Of a stretch of 64,000 nucleotides of DNA, positions 37,345 to 46,835 are shown in pieces; within the stretch, counting starts at the first letter, position 1; every line of letters begins with the position of its first letter. Both the position numbers and the translations under genes were made by a program. Source of the stretch: Candidatus Poribacteria bacterium (GTDB lineage Bacteria; Poribacteria; WGA-4E; WGA-3G); the NCBI GenBank assembly GCA_022825665.1, contig JAJDWI010000060.1:1-64000 (forward strand). The letters are read 5' to 3'. A model generated the notes under the pieces. That model was not told the DNA's origin and made no database searches. It saw only the letters and a program-made list of their open reading frames with translations.

Positions 37345-38433
37345 TTACGGTTTCCACAACGTTGCCTCAATGAACCGTTCACCATCTGGTTCCTCATCAA
37401 AATAGTATACAGTAACAACAACACCGTCGGGACGTTGTATCGTGCGCGGGTATCCAATATCCGGATCACCTCCGTTGTCACGCAACACAATTTCATCTCC
37501 CCATGTATTGCCATTGTCGTTGCTCAACTTTGCACAGATACGATGCGGCGCATCACGATAGCCATAAATCAGACACAATCTTCCATCATGGAGGCGAGTT
37601 AACGTTGGAGGGTTGCCTCCACGTCCTGTATCCTCAACCGGACGGTTCACGTAGTTCCATGTTTTCCCATCATCATCCGAAGCATATAGGTCAATCCAAT
37701 TTAGCAAAGTTTCCCAGTTCTTACCAGTTTTATCGCTCTTTCCTCGGCATCGGACAGCAACCAAAATTTGTGTGTCGGAGAGTCGAACACTTGCTGGCAT
37801 AATAGCGAAACCCTCAGGTTCAGGTCCAATCTGTGAATGCAATGAAAAGGTCTGACCACCATCTGTTGTACGTGCGCAGAATACTAACCCTTCACCACCA
37901 TCTGATTTAGATGCTGTCAAGAACACAAGGCATTCCTCAGAATTGGTGATAAGGTAATCTGTCCGTGCTGCAATTCCTGTGTAATCAAACATGGGGAATT
38001 GAAATGGACCTTGCCAACTATGACATCTATCTGTAGAGGTATAGTACCATGACTGTGCACCTGCTCTTAAACCTGATCTGCTGCACATCATAGCGAAATC
38101 GGGATGTTCTAAATTGACGCTCTGCGGTGTGCTGTATGAGCTATCATCTTGTTGTCTGTCTTTATCCTGCACATGTTCATTGGCAGATAAAGTGCCTGTT
38201 CCTGGCAAGCGACACGGTGTTTCTGATAATGTCCATGTTTCTCCACCATCAGTACTCCGCGCCTGCATGGCTGTAAAAGGTTTATCTCGGTCACGTCGGT
38301 GAAATCCTGCATCCGATTTGTGGTATCCCACTGTAAAACCGACTACGATTTCGTTGTCCCATGACCAAATGCCGTAGTTCGCTGGCCAACCTGCATAACG
38401 ACCCGGCTCACGATAAATAGTAACTTGACGCAT
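37345..38433 (-). CDS. Sialidase-like BNR/Asp-box protein
   Basis: A 362-residue six-bladed propeller-type protein with four visible Asp-box motifs: STDGGETW, RTDGGQTF, SDDGKTW and SNDNGNTW. RQVTIYREPGRYAGWPANYG opens the mature core. No signal peptide. I chose ATG at 38433 because GGAG lies eight bases upstream; an in-frame TTG at 38493 would add 20 residues. The catalytic Arg triad and the Tyr/Glu pair of true sialidases are not clear, so glycosidase activity is uncertain. Divergent from the Ldh2 gene. Confidence 0.75.
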   Translation of the reverse strand: MRQVTIYREPGRYAGWPANYGIWSWDNEIVVGFTVGYHKSDAGFHRRDRDKPFTAMQARSTDGGETWTLSETPCRLPGTGTLSANEHVQDKDRQQDDSSYSTPQSVNLEHPDFAMMCSRSGLRAGAQSWYYTSTDRCHSWQGPFQFPMFDYTGIAARTDYLITNSEECLVFLTASKSDGGEGLVFCARTTDGGQTFSLHSQIGPEPEGFAIMPASVRLSDTQILVAVRCRGKSDKTGKNWETLLNWIDLYASDDDGKTWNYVNRPVEDTGRGGNPPTLTRLHDGRLCLIYGYRDAPHRICAKLSNDNGNTWGDEIVLRDNGGDPDIGYPRTIQRPDGVVVTVYYFDEEPDGERFIEATLWKP

Positions 38434-38598
38434 TCTATATGCTCCAATTGGTAGTTTTTCAGATAGTATAGCAGTAATGTCTTGTATGTTCAACCTTCAT
38501 GTTTTTGTTGAGATAAATAGATATATCGTATAAAATATTAACAGATTTACGAAATTTTATCTGATAGATACATACAATTAACCCAAAGGACTGTATAC

Positions 38599-39666
38599 AT
38601 GGAAAAAACACATCTATATCAAGCCCCTCACCTTCATGCACTTTCCCGCACACTTTTCATTGCCGCTGGTGCATCTGAACACATAGCAAACGAGGTTGCT
38701 GAACATCTTGTTAATGCACATTTAGCTGGACATGATTCACATGGTGTCCTTCGAATTCCTGCATATTTAAATGCGATAGAGGCTGGAAGTATCAAACCTT
38801 CAACAGAACCTGAAGTTGTGGCAGAAACCGACAACACCTTACGGGTTGATGGAAACGGGTGCTTTGGACATTATGTTTCACGTTGGTCTATACGAAAAGC
38901 GATAGAGAAAGCTAAAATATCAAACACATGTTGTGTAAGCATCTTCAATACTGGACATATCGGACGTTTAGGGGAGTATGCCGAAACTGCGGCTGCAGCA
39001 GATTGTATTGGACTCATAACCGTCGGTAAAGGTGGAAAAGGGGCAGGTCCAACAGTGCCTTTTGGCGGTTCACAGGGAACTTTTAGCACGAATCCTATGG
39101 CAATCGGTGTGCCGACAGGAGACGATAGACCTTTCGTCATTGACTTTGCAACGAGTGTTATTGCAGAAGGTAAAATTCAGGTGGCACGAAGCAAAGGAGC
39201 AGATTTACCGGAAGGATGTATATTAGACAAACACGGCGCACCGAGTGTAAAACCTTCTGACTTTTATGATGGTGGTGCCCTTTTGACTTTCGGTAGACAT
39301 AAAGGATACGCGCTTGCTATGTTCACATGTCTACTCGGTGGTTTGGCAGGAACATTTAACACCGAAACTGGTGAGATGGGTGGTATTTATATGCAAGTCG
39401 TTGATGTCAATGCATTTACACCAATTGCCGAGTATCAGAAAGGTGTCCGTGCTTTCTTAGATGTGATAAAGTCCACACTACCTGCTAAGGGTTTTGATGA
39501 GGTGTTGGTTCCAGGAGACTATGAATCTCGCAACCGTGCGGAACGTTTAAAAACAGGTATTGAAATACCCGATACGATCAACACACAGCTTCAGGAATGT
39601 GCCGACAAATTGGGTGTTTCTATCGGTGAAGATATTGTAGAGGCAGAAGATATAGACCGATATTAA
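38599..39666 (+). CDS. Malate/L-lactate (Ldh2) family oxidoreductase
   Basis: A 355-residue NAD(P)-dependent dehydrogenase of the YlbC/AllD/Ldh2 fold. GHDSHGVLR (about residue 48, catalytic His) and GPTVPFGGSQGTFSTNPMAI are the family motifs, and GRHKGYALA follows. Candidate substrates include malate, lactate, ureidoglycolate and sugar acids; none can be chosen from sequence. Alone on this strand, followed by a 235-bp element and then the WD40-protease gene. Upstream it shares a 165-base divergent promoter region with the sialidase-like gene. Confidence 0.85.
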   Translation: MEKTHLYQAPHLHALSRTLFIAAGASEHIANEVAEHLVNAHLAGHDSHGVLRIPAYLNAIEAGSIKPSTEPEVVAETDNTLRVDGNGCFGHYVSRWSIRKAIEKAKISNTCCVSIFNTGHIGRLGEYAETAAAADCIGLITVGKGGKGAGPTVPFGGSQGTFSTNPMAIGVPTGDDRPFVIDFATSVIAEGKIQVARSKGADLPEGCILDKHGAPSVKPSDFYDGGALLTFGRHKGYALAMFTCLLGGLAGTFNTETGEMGGIYMQVVDVNAFTPIAEYQKGVRAFLDVIKSTLPAKGFDEVLVPGDYESRNRAERLKTGIEIPDTINTQLQECADKLGVSIGEDIVEAEDIDRY

Positions 39667-39702
39667 ATTACTTGTTGGTTAATGGTACAAATAAAACATC
39701 AT

Positions 39703-39937
39703 AGGACTTACGCATTTTCCACGATTTATCCAATAATTATGAATAAATGGTTCAATTTTCAGCAGAATTGTGGGTTTTTTGCGCGCTTACTTGAAGATTA
39801 ATTTATTAATTCGGTAATTTTGGAAAAAGATCCAGTGCGGTTAGGAAACCGCACCTACCGGGTTTGGGAAAATTAGAATTACCGAAATATTTACTTAATC
39901 CTCATCAAAGCGCGCCTACCGTTTATACGTAAGTCCT
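39703..39937. mobile_element. 235-bp inverted-repeat element, copy 2
   Basis: Bounded by AGGACTTA (39703-39710) and TAAGTCCT (39930-39937), and the same length as copy 1. The outer flanks are the reverse complement of copy 1's: its left matches copy 1's right, and its right (GCGCGCCTACCG) matches copy 1's left. The core (39792-39904) keeps the plus orientation. The central hairpin is at 39836-39853. It ends 12 bases before the WD40-protease start, so it may supply or disrupt that gene's upstream signals. Confidence 0.75.
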
Positions 39938-39949
39938 GACATTATTCTT

Positions 39950-42457
39950 ATGCAAAACAGATCCCTCTTTCTCATACTATTTATTCTCATCATATTTCCT
40001 TTCGCAACCTTTGCGCAAGAACACACTGTCTATACGCATGGCGGAAGTGTTGAAACTGTAGCGTATTCTCCTATCAATTCATCACTTATTGTAAGTGCAG
40101 GTAGTGATAACACTGTCAAACTGTGGGATTTGGCGGATAGTGTTGTTACGACTTTAGGCAGCCATAGAGATACAGTCAATTCCGTTGCATTTTCTCCGGA
40201 TGGGAAGAAACTTGTTAGTGGAAGCGATGACTTTACGTTGAAAATTTGGGATATTACAAATAAACGTCACCTTTCCACACTTTCGCATGTCACAGACTTT
40301 CTCCGTTCACAAATCAAGAAAGTTGCATTTTCTCCAGATGGGCAAAAATTCGTGACTGCTGGTCGTCACGTCAAAATTTGGGATATTCACACACTTCGTG
40401 AAATTATGACAATTAGACATAGTGGATGGATATATGCTGTTGCTTTCTCATACAATGGTAAATACCTCGCAATAGGAGATACAAGTGGACAGATAAAGAT
40501 AAGGAATCTACAAAACCAACAAGATGTCATTGAATTCAGAGGTGATGCGGATTCTATAACTGCTTTACAGTTTTCTCCTGACGACCAAACACTCGCAAGT
40601 GCGGGGTATAACGGTGGGGTAAAATTGTGGAATGTGTCGAATTGGGAGCACATTGGTACGTTACCTACTAACGCAACAGTTACTGATCTGAGTTTTACCC
40701 CTGATAGCAGCACACTTGCCAGCACGGATTATGAAACAGTAATCCTTTGGTCAATTCTTAGTGGTGAGAATATAGTTACACTGACAGGACACAAAGGTTG
40801 GGTGTATGCTGCTTCATTTTCTCCTGATGGCAATTCTCTAACAACAGGTGGTGACGATGGAACGTTACGGCTTTGGGATATAACACAATATCAGTCCTCT
40901 ACATCTAATTTAGTGAGAATCATCTATTTCATTCCAAGTGGTCGCACAGCACAACCTGATATGTGGACGAAACTGGATCGTCTCATTAGAGATGTTCAGG
41001 ATTTATATGCAGATCAGATGGAAGCAAACGGATTTGGTAGAAAGGCATTTACTTATGAAACGGATGAAAACGAGCAAACAGTTGTCTATCGCGTTGATGG
41101 GTTATACAGGGACAGTTATTATCATACAAACACAACTCAGAAGATTCGGCAGGAAATCGCACCGTTGTTTGATTTTGAAAAACATGTATATCTGATTGTT
41201 GTAGAGGTGAGTAGCCAAGCCATTGAACATAAAGATACCTGTGGTGTTGGCGGTAGTAATTGGTTTATTGGGCAACATGACAGAAAAGTGCAGGGAGGAT
41301 ATGCAGTTGTCCCCGCATCCGGAGATTGTTTTGACGATGAGGTCGGCGAGATTGTCACAGCACATGAACTTGGACACGCCTTCGGATTGGAACACGATTT
41401 CCGAGATGATAGATACATCATGTCTTATGGGAGATCTCCCAATCAATTTTCCAAATGTGCTACAGAATGGTTGAATGTCAGTCGGTTCTTTAATTCTGAC
41501 AACATATCTTTCGATGACAAAACATCCATACAAATGCTCACTTCAGATATATATCCACCGAACGCAACGGAATTCAATGCTCTATTTCAGGTTACCGATT
41601 TTGATGGCGTTCATCAGGTGCAGTTGCTTGTGCCAACAACAGACGCAGACCCAGCACTTGGCGACAAATTACATAGTTGTCAGTTAGTTAATGCACAAAG
41701 CACCGCTGTTGAATTCGATATTACATCGCTAACGACATTTCCAACAAACACTATTGCTATCCAAGTAATTGATGTACACGGAAATATCACACGACAGGGA
41801 TACGCACTTCGTGTTGGAGAACCATCTGCTGTTGAGAACCGCACTGATGTAAATGGAGACGGAACTGTTGATACGACTGATCTCGTTCTTGTTGCCGCAC
41901 ATTTCGGTGAAACAATTATCGGTGGTGCCAATCCGAATCCTGATGTTAATCGGGATGGTGTCGTGGACATTATTGATATACTATTGGTAATATCTGAACT
42001 CAATAACGGGGACGCTGCGCCATCTATATCTCATCAGACAGCATCTCTTAGTCCGAATATGATTCAGCAGTGGATTTATCAGGCAAGACAATTACCGATT
42101 AAAGATACGTACGTTGAGAAAGGTATTGAGGTACTTGAACAACTCCTTGCTTCTGTGTTGCCAACAGAAACGCGTCTGTTGGACAACTACCCAAATCCGT
42201 TCAATCCAGAGACGTGGATTCCGTATCAGTTATCAACTGCTGCGGCCGTTACGATAACGATATATGATGTGCGTGGAAACCTTATCCGAAGGTTAGATTT
42301 GGGACATCAACCTGCTGGAACATACTTTGCACGTAGCTCTGCAGCGTATTGGGATGGACGTAATGATAGGGGTGAGTCGGTTGCGAGTGGTTTGTATTTT
42401 TGTGTCTTCTCTGCAGGTGGGTTTAATGCTTCGCGGAAGATGTTGTTGAGGAAGTAG
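39950..42457 (+). CDS. Secreted WD40 propeller-metzincin-dockerin fusion protein
   Basis: An 835-residue secreted protein. Signal peptide (residues 1-23, ending ATFA). Seven WD40 blades (about 25-310) form one propeller. A metallopeptidase region (about 320-560) has the zinc motif HELGHAFGLEHD and the Met-turn YIMSYG, matching metzincins. Two dockerin-like calcium repeats follow (DVNGDGTVDTTDL and DVNRDGVVDIIDI, about 625-685). The C-terminus starts LDNYPNPFNPETWIPYQL and ends SASRKMLL-like, an export/attachment-type domain common in this lineage. The catalytic residues look intact. Extracellular protein degradation or binding is likely. Confidence 0.82.
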   Translation: MQNRSLFLILFILIIFPFATFAQEHTVYTHGGSVETVAYSPINSSLIVSAGSDNTVKLWDLADSVVTTLGSHRDTVNSVAFSPDGKKLVSGSDDFTLKIWDITNKRHLSTLSHVTDFLRSQIKKVAFSPDGQKFVTAGRHVKIWDIHTLREIMTIRHSGWIYAVAFSYNGKYLAIGDTSGQIKIRNLQNQQDVIEFRGDADSITALQFSPDDQTLASAGYNGGVKLWNVSNWEHIGTLPTNATVTDLSFTPDSSTLASTDYETVILWSILSGENIVTLTGHKGWVYAASFSPDGNSLTTGGDDGTLRLWDITQYQSSTSNLVRIIYFIPSGRTAQPDMWTKLDRLIRDVQDLYADQMEANGFGRKAFTYETDENEQTVVYRVDGLYRDSYYHTNTTQKIRQEIAPLFDFEKHVYLIVVEVSSQAIEHKDTCGVGGSNWFIGQHDRKVQGGYAVVPASGDCFDDEVGEIVTAHELGHAFGLEHDFRDDRYIMSYGRSPNQFSKCATEWLNVSRFFNSDNISFDDKTSIQMLTSDIYPPNATEFNALFQVTDFDGVHQVQLLVPTTDADPALGDKLHSCQLVNAQSTAVEFDITSLTTFPTNTIAIQVIDVHGNITRQGYALRVGEPSAVENRTDVNGDGTVDTTDLVLVAAHFGETIIGGANPNPDVNRDGVVDIIDILLVISELNNGDAAPSISHQTASLSPNMIQQWIYQARQLPIKDTYVEKGIEVLEQLLASVLPTETRLLDNYPNPFNPETWIPYQLSTAAAVTITIYDVRGNLIRRLDLGHQPAGTYFARSSAAYWDGRNDRGESVASGLYFCVFSAGGFNASRKMLLRK

Positions 42458-42481
42458 TAATGCAAAAAATGAATAAAATTC

Positions 42482-42510
42482 TTGACATTTTTCGTCTATT
42501 TTGCTATATT
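42482..42510 (+). promoter_or_regulatory. Promoter of the PLD-helicase operon
   Basis: TTGACA (42482-42487), a 17-base spacer and TATATT (42505-42510). Perfect -35 and five of six at -10. It would start RNA about 40 bases before the helicase gene, and is one of the best promoter matches in the window. Confidence 0.65.
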
Positions 42511-42559
42511 CATTCTGTTAAGTTATGATCTGATTTAAGTTGTGAACTAATAAAAATAT

Positions 42560-44623
42560 ATGTCACTAAAAGAACTTTCCCTCAAACACGAATACCGTTC
42601 CGATAAGACAGAACTTATAAAGGACTTTTATACTCCGTGTCTGAAAAATGCCACTCGGTATTGTCGCGCTGTTGCTTATTTTAGCAGCAACGGACTTCAG
42701 AAGATTGTTGATGGATTACCTTCCTTAATCAGCAATGGAGGACATATAAGTTTGGTAACAGGTCCTAAATTAACGGCAGATGACATTGAAGCAATCAAAA
42801 ATGGTTACGAAGCAAGGACAGATGGCTTAAATTCCTACATTGATTGTGATTTTGATGTTGTTTCTCAAGATAGATTAATGTTACTTACTTGGTTGATAGT
42901 ACATAAGTATCTAGACATCAAAATCGCAGTTCCCACCAAAACAAATAAAACATATCCCCGTGGCGTATATCATGAAAAGATTGGCATATTCTTAGATAGT
43001 AATAGCAACGCTGTTTCATTTTCTGGTTCTTCAAATGAAACTGTCGGAGGATTAATAAACAATTTTGAATCCATTGATGTTCATTGGTCATGGGATGATA
43101 CACAAGGTCGTGTTCAACAAAAGATTGCAAATTTTCAGAGATTATGGGAAAACAATACAGATAAATTGGAAGTAGTAGATTTTCTTAATGCTGTATCGGA
43201 TGATATACTAATCAATCAAACTGTTTATGAAACAGAAGATACAACAACGGATACACCTGAAATAATTGAAAATACGATGTCTTATTTGCCAAATAATATA
43301 AAATTAAGAGACTATCAAGATGAAGCGATTGATGCCTGGTTCCAAAATAGTTGTCATGGTCTATGGGAAATGGCAACGGGAACCGGAAAAACGATTACGA
43401 CTCTATCAGCCCTCGCGAAACTTAGAGAAGAAAAAAGACGTTTGTTTGTAGTTATTGTATGTCCGTATCAACATCTTGTTGATCAGTGGCATGAAGATGT
43501 TCTGCGATTTGGATTTAAGCCTATTCTTGCGTATAAAAATTCGAAAAAGTGGATCGCGCAATGGGGAGAGGCTGTTGCACTATACAATTGGTGTGTTGAT
43601 AACGAAGTTTGTATAATAACAACTTACAAAACATACATTGGTAGCAAGATGCAAGCACTCCTTTCTGGATTAAAAAATACAACTAGTGTCTTTGTTGCTG
43701 ATGAAGTACATCACTTCGGAGCAGAACAATGTCGACGTAATTTGCCTGAAGTCTTTGACTTTAGACTTGGACTGTCTGCAACACCTAACAGATGGTTTGA
43801 CCAAACAGGTACAGACGCACTTAGAAAATTTTTTGGAGAAACCGTGTATGAATATCCTCTTGATAAAGCAATTGAAGAGGGTTTTCTTTGCAAATATTAC
43901 TATCACCCTCATCTTGTAGACTTGACAGAGGATGAATTTGAAGAATACGAGCATCTTACTGAAAAAATCGGCAAACTGTACTATAGAGTCGAGCAGGACC
44001 AGACAAATAAAACACTTGAACACCTGCTAATAAAACGTGCAAGGCTGCTTAACAACGCTACAAATAAGTTGAGTAAACTGAATGAATTATTAGAAGACAA
44101 AGTTGACTCACTTCATCACACACTGTTTTACTGTGCTCCAGGGAAAATTAATCCTGTCTTGGAATTATTAAATGATTTAGGCTTGCGAATAGCAAAATTT
44201 ACCGCAGAGGAATCTTCGGACAAAAGACAAGAACTCTTGGAAATGTTTGATGCTGGACATCTTCAGGCACTTGTAGCAATGAAATGTTTGGATGAAGGGG
44301 TTGATGTGCCGAGTACCCAAACAGCATATATACTTGCAAGTAGTAGCAATCCGAAAGAATTCATTCAACGACGTGGGCGTATTCTTCGTCAATTCCCAGG
44401 TAAAGAGCACGCAGAAATTCACGATCTCATTGCAGTCCCACCTGCAGAATACCGACAACATTCAAGTGCAACATTTGACACGGAACGCAAAATTATTCAA
44501 CGTGAATTAAAACGCTTTAGTGAATTTGCTGGAAGTGCATTGAACGAATTTAGTGCTCGTGATATAATTTGGCAACTAGCTAAAGATTATAACCTATTAG
44601 ATATATTCGGAGATTCAAGATGA
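42560..44623 (+). CDS. PLD-SF2 helicase, probable phosphorothioation-linked restriction protein
   Basis: A 687-residue protein. Residues 1-210 resemble a phospholipase-D-type nuclease domain with H138-E-K140 (YHEKIGIFLD) and a distal SFSGSSNET. The remainder is an SF2 helicase: LRDYQDEAIDAW (Q-like), Walker A ATGTGKT (272-278), Walker B DEVHH (381-385), SATP (motif III) and QRRGRILR (motif VI). As I recall, proteins of this kind are annotated as phosphorothioation-system restriction enzymes beside dnd genes. It heads an operon whose next two genes overlap head to tail. Predicted to recognise or cleave DNA lacking the phosphorothioate; untested. Confidence 0.75.
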   Translation: MSLKELSLKHEYRSDKTELIKDFYTPCLKNATRYCRAVAYFSSNGLQKIVDGLPSLISNGGHISLVTGPKLTADDIEAIKNGYEARTDGLNSYIDCDFDVVSQDRLMLLTWLIVHKYLDIKIAVPTKTNKTYPRGVYHEKIGIFLDSNSNAVSFSGSSNETVGGLINNFESIDVHWSWDDTQGRVQQKIANFQRLWENNTDKLEVVDFLNAVSDDILINQTVYETEDTTTDTPEIIENTMSYLPNNIKLRDYQDEAIDAWFQNSCHGLWEMATGTGKTITTLSALAKLREEKRRLFVVIVCPYQHLVDQWHEDVLRFGFKPILAYKNSKKWIAQWGEAVALYNWCVDNEVCIITTYKTYIGSKMQALLSGLKNTTSVFVADEVHHFGAEQCRRNLPEVFDFRLGLSATPNRWFDQTGTDALRKFFGETVYEYPLDKAIEEGFLCKYYYHPHLVDLTEDEFEEYEHLTEKIGKLYYRVEQDQTNKTLEHLLIKRARLLNNATNKLSKLNELLEDKVDSLHHTLFYCAPGKINPVLELLNDLGLRIAKFTAEESSDKRQELLEMFDAGHLQALVAMKCLDEGVDVPSTQTAYILASSSNPKEFIQRRGRILRQFPGKEHAEIHDLIAVPPAEYRQHSSATFDTERKIIQRELKRFSEFAGSALNEFSARDIIWQLAKDYNLLDIFGDSR

Positions 44624-44796
44624 ATAAGAAAGAAAATTTAGAAGAGTTAATACGTAATTTGCCTCCTCAGGTTTCTAATGTAATTGTTAAGGTAATTAAA
44701 GCAGAATGCGAAAAATCACATATGAAAAAGCCAAAAGGTATCATTGATGAAATACGCCAGATTATAGAACAGGAGTCTGATCGTAATGAAACTTAA
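44620..44796 (+). CDS. 58-residue protein between the helicase and the DndD-like ATPase
   Basis: The sequence MNKKENLEELIRNLPPQVSN begins at ATG 44620, which overlaps the helicase stop (ATGA), and its TAA (44794-44796) lies inside the ATPase start region (ATG at 44786, an 11-base overlap). Lys- and Glu-rich with two predicted helices; a protein-binding role is suggested only by size and position. Codon use matches the neighbours, and both end overlaps argue that it is a real, translationally coupled gene rather than chance. Confidence 0.65.
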   Translation: MNKKENLEELIRNLPPQVSNVIVKVIKAECEKSHMKKPKGIIDEIRQIIEQESDRNET

Positions 44797-46726
44797 CTAT
44801 ATTACTTTGAAAAATTTTCGTCAATACTGCGGAGAACAAACTATTCACTTTGCTATCAACAATGAACGTCATGTGACAGTAATTCATGGTGTTAATGGTG
44901 CTGGGAAAACTTCTATATGTATCGCTCTGAACTGGTGTTTATATGGGACTGAATTTATCAATAATAAATTTGGACAAATTGGTGAATTAGTGTCTAAACA
45001 CCTAGTTGCACGTATTGCGGGGGATGACACATCAGTAAAAGTCGGTTTTACATATCAGGATGAGGAATATTTTGCTGAACGGAAGTATGTTAGGCAAGGT
45101 AAAACATCATTTTTTCTTAAAAAGGTAGGAGCTACTCCACCATATCTTGATGAAGACGCAGAAGATCGAATTCAGTTGATGATTCCTAAAGAAATAAGTG
45201 TTCATTTCTTTTTTGATGGCGAAAAGATAAACAACTTTGCATTGCCAGAAAGTAACGAGGAGGTACGGCATGCTGTATGTAATATTCTTAATATTGAGGC
45301 GGTTGAACGCGGTATACAACATTTAGAAAAGGTTGCAGGAAATTACAATAGCGAACTCAATAAGGAATTAAAAAAACAACCCGAAAGCGGATTGCAAATA
45401 TTGCAAAATAAAAAGGAAGAGTTGAAAAAAAGACGAAGAAAACTGACGGAGTCAGTTACAGAAAAACGGCAAGAAATCGCAAAGGCGAAGAAACAGATCG
45501 AGGATATTGACGAAGAACTTGAAGCCAATATAGCATCTCAAGAATTAGCAGAGAACAGGAAAAATATTGAAGAGAAATTAAATCAATTTAAGCATACTAA
45601 ATCACAAGTTGAGGAAAGAATACGTGAACTTGCCAATCACGGATATATTCCTATAGCAAAACCTGTTATGGATAAAGCATTGGAAATCCTTAAAAATAGA
45701 GATATTCTAACTATTCCAGAACCATTACTTCAAGAATTACTAAAACAGATGCATTGTCTCTGTGGTAGACCAATCAATCCAGACAGTCAAGAACACCAAA
45801 CAGTCCAGTCATTGCTGAGGAAAATTACTTCTTCAAAGCTTACTACTGTATTGAGTGAGGTTTTTTCGGATTTGAAATATGTTTCATTATCCCGCGTCAG
45901 TGATATTTCAAAAGATCTAAAATCAACTCTTAGTGATAACCAAGAACTTGATCGGAAAATTGCTTCACATGAAGCAAACTTAATTGAGATTGCGAAAAGG
46001 TTAAAAAATTTTAATCAAGTTGACATACGAAGTCTTCAAAATGATAGAGATAAATGCCAAAGGAAGATCGGAGGGTATGAGAAAGAAATACAACATAACC
46101 AAGAAGAAATAAAGAAAACAGCCAAAGCAATTAATGAAGTGAATGAAGAAATCAGGATTGCATCGACTTCCTCGGATAAGGTGGAGAGACTGAAACGGTA
46201 TGCAGACATTGCGGAACAAGTTTTTGGTGTTATGAAAAGAATTCATGCGTTATTCGCAGAGAACATGCGTAAAAAAATTGAACCTATTGTTGAGGATATT
46301 TTTAAACAATTAGTGTGGAAATCAAGTTCGTTTCAAAATGTTCAACTTAGTCCAGATTTCGAGTTACAAGTAATTGACAAGTTTGGTGAACAAGCCAAAC
46401 CTGAGTTGTCTGCAGGTGAACGTCAGGTACTAAGCCTCGCTTTTATTTTAGCTATGGCTCAGGTAGCCGCTGAAAAAATGCCACTAAATATGGTCAATGA
46501 ACCGTATCCAATTTTAATGGATACTCCTTTTGGTAAGTTGTCGGAAGAACCAAGAAAAAACATCACAAAGACAATTCCTAATATAGCTGATCAATTGATT
46601 CTGTTTGTTACCGATACAGAATTAGGGGACGAAGCAAGAAAAAACTTAAACTCGCGAATTGGGAAGGAATACAATCTACAATTTGATCAGGAAATGAGTG
46701 CGACAAATGTCACAACAATATTATAG
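44786..46726 (+). CDS. DndD-like SMC-type ATPase in the restriction arm
   Basis: A 646-residue ATPase with Walker A GVNGAGKTS (35-43), a long coiled coil (about 190-290 and 390-470) split by a small cysteine motif (HCLCGRPI) and a C-terminal ABC signature ELSAGERQVLS with Walker B ILMDTPFGKL. Overall layout matches DndD and Rad50. AGGAG at 44771-44775 precedes the start. It is a second, distinct DndD-type protein besides the one at 48681-50693, and sits between the 58-residue gene and the associated protein gene, so I infer that it powers the restriction complex. Confidence 0.78.
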   Translation: MKLNYITLKNFRQYCGEQTIHFAINNERHVTVIHGVNGAGKTSICIALNWCLYGTEFINNKFGQIGELVSKHLVARIAGDDTSVKVGFTYQDEEYFAERKYVRQGKTSFFLKKVGATPPYLDEDAEDRIQLMIPKEISVHFFFDGEKINNFALPESNEEVRHAVCNILNIEAVERGIQHLEKVAGNYNSELNKELKKQPESGLQILQNKKEELKKRRRKLTESVTEKRQEIAKAKKQIEDIDEELEANIASQELAENRKNIEEKLNQFKHTKSQVEERIRELANHGYIPIAKPVMDKALEILKNRDILTIPEPLLQELLKQMHCLCGRPINPDSQEHQTVQSLLRKITSSKLTTVLSEVFSDLKYVSLSRVSDISKDLKSTLSDNQELDRKIASHEANLIEIAKRLKNFNQVDIRSLQNDRDKCQRKIGGYEKEIQHNQEEIKKTAKAINEVNEEIRIASTSSDKVERLKRYADIAEQVFGVMKRIHALFAENMRKKIEPIVEDIFKQLVWKSSSFQNVQLSPDFELQVIDKFGEQAKPELSAGERQVLSLAFILAMAQVAAEKMPLNMVNEPYPILMDTPFGKLSEEPRKNITKTIPNIADQLILFVTDTELGDEARKNLNSRIGKEYNLQFDQEMSATNVTTIL

Positions 46727-46835
46727 TCATGCTCAAGATAAACAGATTGTGGATAATACTAAAAGAAACATTAATCAGCGAAGATTGACCAGATTTAACG
46801 ATTAGGGTATATCCTCTGTATGAGTTATAGTTATT

